From the NCBI GenBank assembly GCA_016868815.1, contig VGFQ01000009.1, positions 21,811-85,810 of the forward strand: a stretch of DNA of 64,000 bases, read 5' to 3'. A model generated the notes under the pieces. It was not told the origin of the DNA, ran no database searches, and was given only the letters and a program-made list of their open reading frames with translations. Shown here one piece after another: positions 1 through 8,541 of the stretch (the first letter of the stretch is position 1; each line of letters opens with the position of its first letter). This DNA is from Bacteroidota bacterium. GTDB lineage: Bacteria > Bacteroidota > Bacteroidia > Chitinophagales > Chitinophagaceae. A program made the position numbers and the translations under genes.

Positions 1-319
1 CATAGCGCGCCACCGCATGCGGAACGGCCCGTACGCCCATTCCGGCATAGTCTTTCTTGAGCAGCATCTTGTCGTGGAACTCGAAGGGCTCCAAGTCCCA
101 GGTCTGCATTGGCTGGATGCCGAAATACAACAGGATGGCCTGCTTCACCCATTCGTGGACTTCCCATCCACCCTTGATGTCCGGAGATGCCACCCTGAGT
201 CGACCCTTGTCGACCTCCTCGATGACGGCCCGGACAGCCCCCGCATATTTTTCATCCTTCAGCAGCGATCGGTCTTGCCAGGCCGCTGCGATCTGATCCC
301 TGAGTTCCTGCATTGCCAT
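1..319 (-). CDS. dapD: Tetrahydrodipicolinate N-succinyltransferase, 5' part only (cut by window edge)
   Basis: This gene is not in the ORF track because it has no stop inside the window. Reading the minus strand from ATG at 319 gives 106 open codons running off the left edge. The protein begins MAMQELRDQIAAAW and contains RLRVASPDIKGGWEVHEWVK followed by QAILLYFGIQ, which matches the N-terminal helical domain of DapD (E. coli [28 protein letters not shown] region, from memory). DapD transfers succinyl from succinyl-CoA to tetrahydrodipicolinate in the lysine/diaminopimelate pathway, in the cytoplasm. The hexapeptide-repeat catalytic part lies outside the window. A second ATG two codons in (313) is also possible. 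It is divergent from the GT9 gene, with about 74 bp between starts. Confidence 0.85.
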   Translation of the reverse strand, partial: MAMQELRDQIAAAWQDRSLLKDEKYAGAVRAVIEEVDKGRLRVASPDIKGGWEVHEWVKQAILLYFGIQPMQTWDLEPFEFHDKMLLKKDYAGMGVRAVPHAVARY

Positions 320-381
320 CCTTTTGCGCAAATCTAGGGCTTCGGCCCGGATGCCTGCACCGGCCTCAGAACCCTTTTGGC

Positions 382-389
382 TATTTTCG
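382..389 (+). promoter_or_regulatory. Bacteroidota -7 box variant (TATTTTCG) upstream of GT9 gene
   Basis: TATTTTCG resembles the Bacteroidota -7 consensus TAnnTTTG. It ends 4 nt before the GTG start at 394. This supports choosing that GTG over the longer TTG start, and suggests a very short leader. Confidence 0.4.
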
Positions 390-393
390 CAGC

Positions 394-1398
394 GTGCCCC
401 GTTCCATCCTCCTTATACAGACCGCCTTCATAGGGGATGTTATCCTCGCCACCGCCATCGTCGAAAAGCTCCAGGCCACACATCCCGAGGATCAGATCGA
501 CTTCCTGGTCCGCAAGGGCAATGAAGGATTGCTGCAGGGCCATCCTTTTCTTCACGAAGTACTGGTCTGGGACAAATCGAAAGGGAAGATCCTGAACTTG
601 TTCTCGCTCCTTCGGATCATCCGTCGGCGGCGCTATGATGCCGTCATCAACGTCCAACGCTTTTTCGCCACCGGACTGCTCACCGCCTGCTCAGGGGCTC
701 TAATGACGATTGGTTTCGACCGGAACCCACTTTCTCTTTTCTTCTCCAGACGCGTCCCCCATGCTGCGGAGAAGGGAGGAGCCCCCCTTCATGAAGTGGA
801 CCGCAACCAACGTCTCCTCGCATTGCTGTCCGCTGGACCGCCCGCCCGGCCACGTCTTTATCCCACCCTGGCTGACTATGAAGCCATTCGTGCCTATCAG
901 TCGCAGCCATACCTCTGCATCGCACCTTCTTCCGTATGGTTCACCAAGCAGTATCCCGAAGAAAAATGGGTGTCATTGATCCGACAGGTGCCGGCCGACT
1001 GGAACATCCTGCTCCTGGCAGGTTCCTCAGAATGGACCCTCTGTGAGCGGATCCGGCAGGCTTCCGGAAAACCTGAGCGCATCCATAACCTTGCGGGCCG
1101 CCTGAGCCTGCTACAATCGGCCGCCGTACAGCAAGGTGCGCACATGAATTTCGTCAACGACTCAGCCCCCCTCCACCTCGCATCGGCCATGAACGCACCT
1201 GTCACCGCCATCTTTTGCTCGACCATCCCCGCCTTCGGCTATGGCCCGCTCTCGGATGACGCTGCGATCATCGAACACTCGGAGGGACTTGCCTGCCGGC
1301 CCTGTGGCATACACGGCAAAAAAGCTTGCCCCCACCGACATTTCAAATGTGCCTACGGCATACAAGATCAGCAACTGCTGCAGCGCCTGCCGACCTGA
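394..1398 (+). CDS. GT9 heptosyltransferase (LPS core-type)
   Basis: Glycosyltransferase family 9 protein of 334 aa, expected to transfer ADP-heptose to a lipopolysaccharide core acceptor at the inner face of the cytoplasmic membrane. The N-terminus reads RSILLIQTAFIGDVILAT, the family's first strand and glycine turn. The C-terminal half has the donor-site stretch FVNDSAPLHLASAMNAPVTA, and a Cys-rich tail PCGIHGKKACPHRHFKC is common in this family. The track start (TTG at 313) would overlap dapD's start, so GTG 394 just after a -7-like box is preferred. Bacteroidota homologues are often labelled WaaF, but the acceptor cannot be read from sequence. A second GT9 gene lies at the far end of the window. 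Confidence 0.85.
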   Translation: MPRSILLIQTAFIGDVILATAIVEKLQATHPEDQIDFLVRKGNEGLLQGHPFLHEVLVWDKSKGKILNLFSLLRIIRRRRYDAVINVQRFFATGLLTACSGALMTIGFDRNPLSLFFSRRVPHAAEKGGAPLHEVDRNQRLLALLSAGPPARPRLYPTLADYEAIRAYQSQPYLCIAPSSVWFTKQYPEEKWVSLIRQVPADWNILLLAGSSEWTLCERIRQASGKPERIHNLAGRLSLLQSAAVQQGAHMNFVNDSAPLHLASAMNAPVTAIFCSTIPAFGYGPLSDDAAIIEHSEGLACRPCGIHGKKACPHRHFKCAYGIQDQQLLQRLPT

Positions 1399-1422
1399 CC
1401 TCAAGCCTCCTCTCATTTTGCC

Positions 1423-1430
1423 TATTTTTG
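1423..1430 (+). promoter_or_regulatory. TAnnTTTG -7 box (TATTTTTG) upstream of cca
   Basis: Exact match to the Bacteroidota -7 consensus, 7 nt before the cca ATG. I see no clear -33 TTG at the usual spacing, so the assignment rests on the -7 match and its position. Confidence 0.45.
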
Positions 1431-1437
1431 ACAACAC

Positions 1438-2859
1438 ATGGACATCCAGTGCACACCCACCGAAGCAGCCCTCATCGCACAACTCGCCGCTGCCGCACAA
1501 GAGGCGCATGTAGAAGCCTGGCTCGTTGGTGGCTTTGTGCGCGATAAGCTGCTCGGTAGGCCCTGTGCAGACATGGACGTAGCCTGCCTGGGAGATGGCA
1601 TAGACCTCGCCCATCGCATGGCTGCCCGCTTCCGCCCCGCCCCCCATGTCTCCTTCTTCAAGAACTTCGGCACCGCCCATATTCACGTTGAGGGATACGA
1701 CATCGAATTCGTCGGAGCCCGTAAGGAAAGCTATCAGAGAGGATCCCGCAACCCGGAAGTCGTGCCTGGAACCCTGCAAGACGACCTCGAACGCCGCGAC
1801 TTTACCATCAACGCCCTCCACGTCGGCCTCAATCCATCCGATACCGGACAACTATTCGACCCCTTCCAGGGCCTGAAAGACCTCAACGAAGGCATCATCC
1901 GAACGCCGCTGTCGTCCGATACCGCCTTCTCTGACGACCCCCTCCGCATGCTGCGTGCCATCCGCTTCTCTGCACAGTTAGGCTTCAAAATCCACCCCGA
2001 GACATGGGAAGGCATCCTCCGGAACCGCGACCACATCCGCATCGTCTCGCAGGAACGCATCACCGAAGAACTTAACAAGATGCTCGCCTGCCCCAAGCCT
2101 TCCGTAGGCTTCGACATCCTCTACCGTACAGGACTCCTCTGCCTCGTCTTCCCGCAAATGACAGAGCTTGCAGGCGCAGAATACCGCGACGGCATGGGGC
2201 ATAAAGACAACCTATACCACACCCTGCAAGTACTCGACAACATCGCCCCACACACCGAAGACCTATGGCTCCGCTGGGCCGCCCTGCTGCACGACATCGG
2301 CAAGCCCGCCACCAAACGCTTCGAACCTGATACGGGCTGGACTTTCCACGGCCACGAGGTTGTCGGCGGACGAATGGTGCCCCGCATCTTCACCCAACTC
2401 AAACTGCCACAAGACCAGAAGATGCGTTTTGTGCGGAAGCTTGTAGAACTACATCTACGACCCATCAGCCTCACCAAAGAGAATATTACCGACTCCGCCA
2501 TCCGCCGCCTACTATTCGACGCCGGCGAAGACCTAGAAGCCCTCATGACCCTCTGTGAGGCCGACATCACCTCTAAAAACAAGGTTAAGGTCAAACGTTT
2601 CCTCTCCAACTTCGAGATGGTGCGCGACCGACTTCGTGCCGTGGAAGAAAAAGACCAACTCCGCAACTGGCAGCCGCCGGTGACAGGAGAAATGATCATG
2701 GAAACCTTCGGCCTGCCCCCCTCCAGGCCCGTCGGCGAAATCAAGACGGCCATCCGCGAAGCCATCCTCGATGGTATCATCCCAAACGAGAAACAGGCTG
2801 CCTGGGACTATATGCTGCAAAGGGCTGCCGAGATGGGACTCACACCTCTCCAAAACTGA
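1438..2859 (+). CDS. cca: CCA tRNA nucleotidyltransferase with HD domain
   Basis: A 473-aa class II polymerase-beta-type nucleotidyltransferase that adds or repairs the 3' CCA of tRNAs. The N-terminal catalytic core shows WLVGGFVRDKLLG (residues about 28-40) followed by the metal-binding DMD (45-47). RRDFTINALHVG follows later, the family's RRDxxxN motif. A neck/body region with DDPLRMLRAIRFSAQLGF binds the tRNA. An HD phosphohydrolase domain begins near residue 283 (LLHDIGKPATKR), as in many bacterial Cca/PcnB-like enzymes. The Bacteroidota genome usually needs this enzyme because many tRNA genes lack an encoded CCA; the tRNA-Leu in this window indeed lacks it. The downstream genes follow on the same strand, with miaA also acting on tRNA. 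Confidence 0.93.
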   Translation: MDIQCTPTEAALIAQLAAAAQEAHVEAWLVGGFVRDKLLGRPCADMDVACLGDGIDLAHRMAARFRPAPHVSFFKNFGTAHIHVEGYDIEFVGARKESYQRGSRNPEVVPGTLQDDLERRDFTINALHVGLNPSDTGQLFDPFQGLKDLNEGIIRTPLSSDTAFSDDPLRMLRAIRFSAQLGFKIHPETWEGILRNRDHIRIVSQERITEELNKMLACPKPSVGFDILYRTGLLCLVFPQMTELAGAEYRDGMGHKDNLYHTLQVLDNIAPHTEDLWLRWAALLHDIGKPATKRFEPDTGWTFHGHEVVGGRMVPRIFTQLKLPQDQKMRFVRKLVELHLRPISLTKENITDSAIRRLLFDAGEDLEALMTLCEADITSKNKVKVKRFLSNFEMVRDRLRAVEEKDQLRNWQPPVTGEMIMETFGLPPSRPVGEIKTAIREAILDGIIPNEKQAAWDYMLQRAAEMGLTPLQN

Positions 2860-2899
2860 GGCACCCCCGCCGCATTCGTAAAACATTGTACCTTCATAT

Positions 2900-3466
2900 A
2901 TGCCTGCTTATCGTTTCCGCATCTACTTTGAAGAGGATGAGAGCGTATACCGCGACATCGCCATACGCCACGACCAGACCTTCATACAACTGCACGAACA
3001 AATACTCAAAAGCTACGAGTTCGACAGCAAACACGCCGCGACCTTTTACCGAAGCAACGACCATTGGCATAAAGGACGCGAGATATCCCTCGAGCGATAC
3101 GACAAACCCTATCGGGCAGAACCCCTGCTGATGTCGGAGACCTCCATCGTCTCAGAAATCAACAACCCGAATCAGAAGTTCATCTACACCTACGATGTCA
3201 ATCGCAACTGGACCTTTTTGGTCGAACTGATCGCAATATCCAAAGAAGTGGCGTCAAACCTTAGCTATCCCGCCATCGTTCGTAAGGAAGGCATCGGCCC
3301 CAGCCAGTATGGCACCAAGAGCATCCTGGGCGATCGTTTCATGGACGTAGAAGAAAAATACGACCTCGCCGCTGCCAGCGAAGGGTTTGGAGAAGAGGGC
3401 CAGGAGGGAGAGTCCAAAGAGGCGGATGAAGGTAGCGAAGAGGCATCCTCCGAAGAAGAATTCTAG
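2900..3466 (+). CDS. Plasmid pRiA4b ORF-3-like protein with acidic tail
   Basis: A 188-aa protein of the pRiA4b ORF-3 / IS1096 TnpR-like family, whose biochemical role is not established. The recognisable part is the N-terminus: YRFRIYFEEDESVYRDIAIR, then FIQLHEQILKSYEFDSKHAATFY and a DHWHKGREI segment, the usual beta/alpha fold of this family. The last 40 or so residues are strongly acidic (EEGQEGESKEADEGSEEASS region) and look disordered. It lies 40 bp after cca and only 2 bp before miaA, so it is probably co-transcribed with two tRNA-processing genes. A TACCTTCA box sits 3 nt before the ATG. No transposon ends are visible, so it is probably a chromosomal member of the family and not mobile. 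Confidence 0.7.
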   Translation: MPAYRFRIYFEEDESVYRDIAIRHDQTFIQLHEQILKSYEFDSKHAATFYRSNDHWHKGREISLERYDKPYRAEPLLMSETSIVSEINNPNQKFIYTYDVNRNWTFLVELIAISKEVASNLSYPAIVRKEGIGPSQYGTKSILGDRFMDVEEKYDLAAASEGFGEEGQEGESKEADEGSEEASSEEEF

Positions 3467-3468
3467 GC

Positions 3469-4395
3469 ATGGCTGCCGCCACCGAGAAGACGGTCATCAT
3501 CGTCGCAGGCCCTACCGCCGTCGGCAAGACAGCACTGGCCATCCAGCTGGCACAGCACTTTGACACGGAGATCCTCTCGGCCGACTCCCGCCAGTGCTAC
3601 CAGGAACTGTCCATCGGCGTCGCCAAGCCCTCGCTCCGGGAACAAGCCGGCATCCCCCATCACTTCATCGACTCGCATCGCGTGACAGACAAGGTCAATG
3701 TCGCCGTCTTCGAGTCCTATGCCATGTCCATCGCAGAAGATGTATGGAAACGCCACGACACACTCATCGTCTGTGGTGGGACAGGCCTCTACCTGCAGGC
3801 TTTCCTCCATGGAATCGACCCCATCCCCCCGGTACCACCCGCTATTCGCCTCGAAGTGGAAAGATTATGGAAAGAGGGAGGACAAACAGCCTTGGCAGCA
3901 GCTCTCCGGGAGGAAGACCCTCTCTACGCCGCCGATGGGGAGATGAGCAACCCGCACCGCATGCTGCGGGCATTGTCAGTGCTGCGTGCCACGGGCCATT
4001 CTATCCGGCACTTCCAGCATCATACACCAGCCGACAGGCCTTTCCGCCGCTGCTGGATCGGTCTAGAACTGCCCAGGGAGGCGCTCTATGCCCGCATCGA
4101 TGCCCGTGTAGATGCTATGATGCAACAAGGCTTACTGGAAGAAGTACAGTCCATGTGGCACCACCGGCACCTCAACGCATTGCAGACCGTTGGCTACAAA
4201 GAGCTGTTCCAACATTTGGAGGGATCGTCCACCCGCGAGGAAGCCATCGCTCATATCAAGAAGCATACCCGGCATTATGCCAAGCGGCAACTCACTTGGT
4301 TTCATTCGATTTCGGAGATACAGTGGTTTGAGCCCGGTAGTGAGGACGAGATTTTCTCTTATCTGAAGGCGTCCCTTGGCCCGCTCAGAACTTGA
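3469..4395 (+). CDS. miaA: tRNA dimethylallyltransferase
   Basis: A 308-aa enzyme that transfers the dimethylallyl group to A37 of tRNAs reading UNN codons. A P-loop GPTAVGKT lies at residues 14-21, followed by EILSADSRQCYQEL with the family's DSRQxY motif. GGTGLYLQAFLHGID is the region that forms the tRNA channel. Near the C-terminus, ALQTVGYKEL and HTRHYAKRQLTWF are strongly conserved in MiaA. The start lies 2 bp after the stop of the preceding gene, so translational coupling is likely. The 3' end overlaps the convergent FadL-like gene by 11 bp. Confidence 0.95.
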   Translation: MAAATEKTVIIVAGPTAVGKTALAIQLAQHFDTEILSADSRQCYQELSIGVAKPSLREQAGIPHHFIDSHRVTDKVNVAVFESYAMSIAEDVWKRHDTLIVCGGTGLYLQAFLHGIDPIPPVPPAIRLEVERLWKEGGQTALAAALREEDPLYAADGEMSNPHRMLRALSVLRATGHSIRHFQHHTPADRPFRRCWIGLELPREALYARIDARVDAMMQQGLLEEVQSMWHHRHLNALQTVGYKELFQHLEGSSTREEAIAHIKKHTRHYAKRQLTWFHSISEIQWFEPGSEDEIFSYLKASLGPLRT

Positions 4396-5920
4396 AACCT
4401 ATCGTCAGCAGTAACGTGCCCAGTCCACTGCGGAGATCTACCGGGGCAAAGAAGCCATTGTCGAGCTGATAAGGGTAGTAGCCATCCTTGCCTATCTGAT
4501 GGACATAGGTGACGTCAATGAATCTGCCCTTATCGCGATAACCAAAACCACCACTCAGGTTCATCCGGTTGCCGCTTAGGGCATTGCCCTCGTACGGGTT
4601 CCCATAATACGCCACACCGGCCCGTAGCATGAGGGTTTCAAACTTCAGTTCTCCGCCGACGCGTGCGTTGATGACCGACCCGAAACTTCCACTGACCGCT
4701 TTGTTCAGGTCGTTCAGATACGATCCTAGGTCGACAGCCGGGTCTGCACTGCTGAAGCTGGCACCGCCGTAGTTGAGGTATTCAAGGTCGACGCTGATGA
4801 AGCCCCGTTGCTTCGCTACATCAGCATCTTCTCTGAAGATATAGGCCAGGCCAGCCATCAGCCGGAGGGGATTGCTGAAGTTATAGGTGAACTCACCGTC
4901 CATGTCGTTGTTGAAATCTCGTGATGACTGGGTCTTGGTTCCTGTACCGAAATAGCCCTCGAGGTCGGTCGTCACAGTGCTGGCATAGCTGTCCTTCAGG
5001 TTGAAGAGCGTCGGTGTGTGGATGGCAAGTCCTAGCCGAAGGCTTTCGACGGGCCTGACAATGACGCCCAGCTTCAGGTTGATACCTGTGCCGGCGGTCG
5101 ACAGATAGTCTTCTACGGTAAAGTAGTTGAAATTATTTCTGGTGTTGGTCGTCGCATCTGCCTCTCGGTAGATGCTTTTTCTTTCGTATTGGAGGGTATT
5201 CCAGTTGACAGACCCTCCGAAAAAAATTTTATCGCCTACATTACCGCTCAAGCCCAGGCTGAACTCTGTTATGCCACCGCTCGTCTGTAAGGTTTGCTCC
5301 TGGTTGACGCCCGTACGGGGTGTTGCCAGCGACCTGTATCCTTTGACGATCCCGCCGGGCCCCATGACCGTGTCGATCAGATAGGTGTTGAATGCCAGGC
5401 TCGCGCCATAGGGGAAGGCGTTAGCGGCTCGGTTCGGGTCGCGCACGTTTTTGTTGATCAGCTCTTCCAGATATTTTTCTGAGTACGAACTCTGCGTATT
5501 GCGTCCTTTGACATAGAGTGATTGGTTGAAGTCGGCCACTCGATTGATGCCGACGCCGAAGGTGACATTTTTGGTACGTCCACTTCCATTCATCGGCAGG
5601 ATGAGTCCTGTCCCTCCCAGCCGGAAGCTGCTGCTGTTCTGGGAGGTGTTATTGCCGAGATATCCGGCTTTTTGTTTTCCGAATCCATAGGCAGGACTGA
5701 GCACGAATTCTCCCGTTTTATAGAGTCCGATGCCAGCCGGGTTGATGAACAGCGAACTCAGGTCGCCACCCAGGGCAACATTTGCTCCTCCCAGTGCCTG
5801 ATTGCGGGCGGTGCCGCTCATCGTCAGCCAGGAATACCGCAGAGCATCTGCTGGCTCCTGCGCCTGTACGGTGCTGGCAAGGATGGCTAGGAAATATAGC
5901 AATAACCGCATCCGCTTCAT
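4385..5920 (-). CDS. OmpP1/FadL-like outer membrane channel
   Basis: A 511-aa outer-membrane beta-barrel protein of the OmpP1/FadL/TodX type, expected to pass hydrophobic substrates across the outer membrane. A signal peptide spans about residues 1-20, ending in VQA before QEP. The family's N-terminal plug motif appears as ARNQALGGANVALGGDLSSL, followed by FINPAGIGLYKTGEFVLSP. The rest alternates polar and hydrophobic residues as in barrel strands, and it ends in LLLTIGFKF, a terminal aromatic barrel signal. It lies downstream of the low-complexity lipoprotein on the same strand, with a hairpin terminator between them, so it may be transcribed separately. From memory, a FadL-type gene close to proS is a recurrent arrangement in Bacteroidota. 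Confidence 0.8.
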   Translation of the reverse strand: MKRMRLLLYFLAILASTVQAQEPADALRYSWLTMSGTARNQALGGANVALGGDLSSLFINPAGIGLYKTGEFVLSPAYGFGKQKAGYLGNNTSQNSSSFRLGGTGLILPMNGSGRTKNVTFGVGINRVADFNQSLYVKGRNTQSSYSEKYLEELINKNVRDPNRAANAFPYGASLAFNTYLIDTVMGPGGIVKGYRSLATPRTGVNQEQTLQTSGGITEFSLGLSGNVGDKIFFGGSVNWNTLQYERKSIYREADATTNTRNNFNYFTVEDYLSTAGTGINLKLGVIVRPVESLRLGLAIHTPTLFNLKDSYASTVTTDLEGYFGTGTKTQSSRDFNNDMDGEFTYNFSNPLRLMAGLAYIFREDADVAKQRGFISVDLEYLNYGGASFSSADPAVDLGSYLNDLNKAVSGSFGSVINARVGGELKFETLMLRAGVAYYGNPYEGNALSGNRMNLSGGFGYRDKGRFIDVTYVHQIGKDGYYPYQLDNGFFAPVDLRSGLGTLLLTIGFKF

Positions 5921-5943
5921 CTGATCCGAAGGTTTGGTTCCTT

Positions 5944-5980
5944 ATGAAAAAGAGCAGCCCAGGGCAGCTCTTTTTTCATA
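5944..5980 (-). terminator. Hairpin with A/T-rich arms after the lipoprotein gene
   Basis: The sequence TATGAAAAAGAGC..GCTCTTTTTTCATA is a near-perfect inverted repeat around a short GC-rich centre, with a T-run on either strand. It lies between the lipoprotein gene and the FadL-like gene and could terminate minus-strand transcripts. Confidence 0.6.
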
Positions 5981-6018
5981 TGAATGTATGTCTGCAAGGA
6001 TTATATCCAGGCTAGAGC

Positions 6019-6927
6019 CTACTGGTCGCCACCACCACGGGGGAAACTACGAACCGGGGCGCTGCCGCCACTGGATCCCGAAGAGGATCCACCGCTTCTC
6101 TGCGGGATGTTCCGCATCTCACTGCCAGAGGAAGACGGCTCAAACGTCCGCACCGGGTTGGAGTTGCGATATCCTCCATTGTCTGTATTGTTATATCCAC
6201 CCCTAGGCCTTCCGCTCGGCTCTGTGTTGATATACCCGCCATTGCGGCTGCTGCCGCTACCCGACGGATTCCCAAACACCCGAATTCCTCGTCCTTGGCT
6301 GCTGCCTTGGGAGCCATTGTCGTAGCTGCCATAGGAACCCAGGTTGTAGATCCGGGGCCCGGTAGCACGCGGAGTCGTGGAAACCATCTTGGGGTTGTTG
6401 ATAATGACGACCGGTGAACCATAGTACTGTGGCATAAATGGGTTTCCCCACATAGAGCCCCATCCGAAGCCCATCCCGGGCCGATTGAGGCCACTTCCCC
6501 AGAACGGATCAAAATATGGATTCCATCCTCCCATCATAGGGCTCATCCAGGACATGCCAGAACCCATACCCATGAAAGGATTTCCCCACATTGAACCCAT
6601 CCCGAAGTTCCAACCCATGCCCGGACGCGACCAACGATTGAACAGGTATGGATTGTTCCAGGAAGGATTATTCCAATAGGAAAAATCATCGTCAAAGGCC
6701 GACCAGCGGTTACCTCCAGAAGATTTCATCCGAAGATATCGGTCGCTCAAATCGATATAGCCGTCATCTTCTCCATAGGAACGGTACCGGTCCTCCGAGG
6801 CAGTCGCATTCCGCTCCTGTCCGGGTGAAAAATACACATCATCCGGAGTGCTGCCGGTCTTGTACATGCTGGTACAGCTGGACAAAAGGACGATGGCTAA
6901 GGCCGAGAGTATGATTCGTGTCCTCAT
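6019..6927 (-). CDS. Low-complexity Gly/Ser/Asn/Met/Trp-rich lipoprotein
   Basis: A 302-aa predicted lipoprotein of unknown function. The signal sequence ends in a lipobox LLSSC with the lipidated Cys at residue 18. After a polar stretch, residues about 80-180 are extraordinarily rich in Gly, Met, Trp, Pro and Asn (for example GMGSMWGNPFMGMGSGMSWM). A second half is rich in Ser, Gly, Asn and Arg (GGSSSGSSGGS near the end). Such composition suggests an extended, disordered or sticky envelope protein. It is divergent from proS, with the promoters in the 135-bp gap, and is followed by a hairpin and the FadL-like gene. Comparable proteins beside proS in Bacteroidota have been given unhelpful names such as vitellogenin-like (from memory). 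No enzymatic motif is visible. Confidence 0.7.
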   Translation of the reverse strand: MRTRIILSALAIVLLSSCTSMYKTGSTPDDVYFSPGQERNATASEDRYRSYGEDDGYIDLSDRYLRMKSSGGNRWSAFDDDFSYWNNPSWNNPYLFNRWSRPGMGWNFGMGSMWGNPFMGMGSGMSWMSPMMGGWNPYFDPFWGSGLNRPGMGFGWGSMWGNPFMPQYYGSPVVIINNPKMVSTTPRATGPRIYNLGSYGSYDNGSQGSSQGRGIRVFGNPSGSGSSRNGGYINTEPSGRPRGGYNNTDNGGYRNSNPVRTFEPSSSGSEMRNIPQRSGGSSSGSSGGSAPVRSFPRGGGDQ

Positions 6928-6961
6928 AACGGTGGGTTTCGCTGAATCTGCACTAAGTTAC

Positions 6962-6969
6962 TACTTTTG
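6962..6969 (+). promoter_or_regulatory. TAnnTTTG -7 box (TACTTTTG) upstream of proS
   Basis: Exact -7 consensus match, about 93 nt before the chosen proS ATG. This leaves a leader much longer than those of most genes in this window. Confidence 0.45.
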
Positions 6970-7062
6970 CCCTTCGTCAGAATATATTTGACGTACTTAT
7001 TTATAAGACAAACCGGACGCTCCGTCGGTAGCATTGCCACTGTTAAAATTCCCTTAAAAGAG

Positions 7063-8541
7063 ATGAGCAAGGAAATCACCCCCCGATCGAAAGACTATGC
7101 ACAGTGGTACAACGACCTCGTGCTCAAAGGCGGGCTGGCCGACTACTCCGCCGTCCGGGGATGCATGGTCATCAAACCCTATGGCTTCGCACTCTGGGAG
7201 AATATGAGAGATCGCATGGACCGCATGTTCAAAGATACCGGCCATGTCAACGCATACTTCCCACTCTTCGTGCCCCGCACTTTTCTCGAGAAGGAAGAAG
7301 GGCATGCCGAGGGCTTTGCCAAGGAATGCGCCGTTGTAACGCACTATCGCCTCAAAGTGGACCCTGCCAATAAGGGGAACCTCATGGTGGATCCTGACTC
7401 AAAGCTCGAAGAAGAACTGATCATCCGGCCGACGAGTGAGACCGTTATCTGGAATGCCTATCGCGATTGGATCCGCTCATACCGTGACCTGCCCCTCCTT
7501 ATCAACCAATGGGCCAATGTGGTGCGTTGGGAGATGCGTACCCGCCTCTTCCTGCGCACGACAGAATTCCTTTGGCAAGAAGGGCATACCGCCCATGCCA
7601 CCGCCGACGAGGCCGTCGAAGAAACCCGGCGCATGCTCGACGTTTATGCCGACTTCGTCGAGAACTGGATGGCCCTGCCCGTCGTCAAAGGCGCCAAGAC
7701 GGCCAATGAACGATTTGCCGGCGCCGTCGACACCTACTGCATCGAGGCCCTCATGCAAGACGGCAAAGCCTTGCAGGCAGGGACCTCCCATTTCCTGGGA
7801 CAGAACTTCTCAAAGGCCTTCGACGTGAAGTTCCTCACTCGTGAAAACCAGCTGGAGTATGTCTGGGCAACCTCCTGGGGTACTTCCACCCGGCTCATCG
7901 GAGCACTGGTCATGGCACATAGCGACGACAAAGGCCTCGTCCTGCCTCCTCGCATCGCGCCCTTACAAGTCGTTATCGTGCCCATACACAAAGGAGATGA
8001 GCAAAAAGCGCTCATAGACGAGCGCGTCCATCTCCTCATGGCAGAACTAAAAACCCTCGGCATCTCCGTCAAATACGACGACACCGACAATGCCCGCCCC
8101 GGCTGGAAGTTCGCAGAACATGAACTGAAAGGCGTACCGGTTCGCATCGCCATCGGCGTCAGGGATCTGCAGAATAATGTGGCAGAAGTCGCCCGCCGCG
8201 ACATCGGCAGTAAAGAGTCCGTTTCACTCGAAGGACTTGCCCTGCACATCCATCTGCTGCTGGAAGAGATCCAGCAGAACCTGCTGCAGCGAGCTCGCAC
8301 CTATCGGGATGCCCACATCACCCGTGTCGATACATGGGATGCGTTTAAAGAGGTGTTGGAGACGCAGGGAGGCTTCCTCTCCGCCCACTGGGATGGTACG
8401 CCGGAGACGGAAGAACGCATAAAAGAAGAAACCAAGGCCACCATCCGCTGTATCCCCCTCGACAACCCACCCGAGGAAGGCACCTGCATTTACAGTGGTA
8501 AGCCAAGCCGCGAGCGCGTACTCTTCGCCATCGCCTACTAA
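7063..8541 (+). CDS. proS: Prolyl-tRNA synthetase (archaeal/eukaryotic type)
   Basis: A 492-aa class II aminoacyl-tRNA synthetase that charges tRNA-Pro. The start is set at ATG 7063, preceded by AAAAGAG, because [20 protein letters not shown] is the conserved N-terminus; the track start is a TTG 32 codons upstream. Motif 2 is visible around [32 protein letters not shown]. Motif 3 lies in [29 protein letters not shown]. The anticodon-binding domain follows, and the protein ends in [10 protein letters not shown], the C-terminal Tyr ending typical of the short archaeal-type ProRS, which lacks the editing insertion. The 3' end shares the tetranucleotide CTAA with the convergent methyltransferase stop. 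Confidence 0.95.
   Translation: MSKEITPRSKDYAQWYNDLVLKGGLADYSAVRGCMVIKPYGFALWENMRDRMDRMFKDTGHVNAYFPLFVPRTFLEKEEGHAEGFAKECAVVTHYRLKVDPANKGNLMVDPDSKLEEELIIRPTSETVIWNAYRDWIRSYRDLPLLINQWANVVRWEMRTRLFLRTTEFLWQEGHTAHATADEAVEETRRMLDVYADFVENWMALPVVKGAKTANERFAGAVDTYCIEALMQDGKALQAGTSHFLGQNFSKAFDVKFLTRENQLEYVWATSWGTSTRLIGALVMAHSDDKGLVLPPRIAPLQVVIVPIHKGDEQKALIDERVHLLMAELKTLGISVKYDDTDNARPGWKFAEHELKGVPVRIAIGVRDLQNNVAEVARRDIGSKESVSLEGLALHIHLLLEEIQQNLLQRARTYRDAHITRVDTWDAFKEVLETQGGFLSAHWDGTPETEERIKEETKATIRCIPLDNPPEEGTCIYSGKPSRERVLFAIAY

Noticed and set aside
2121-2780. 219-aa minus-strand ORF under cca
   Set aside because: Ser/Arg-rich shadow of the well-supported cca reading frame.
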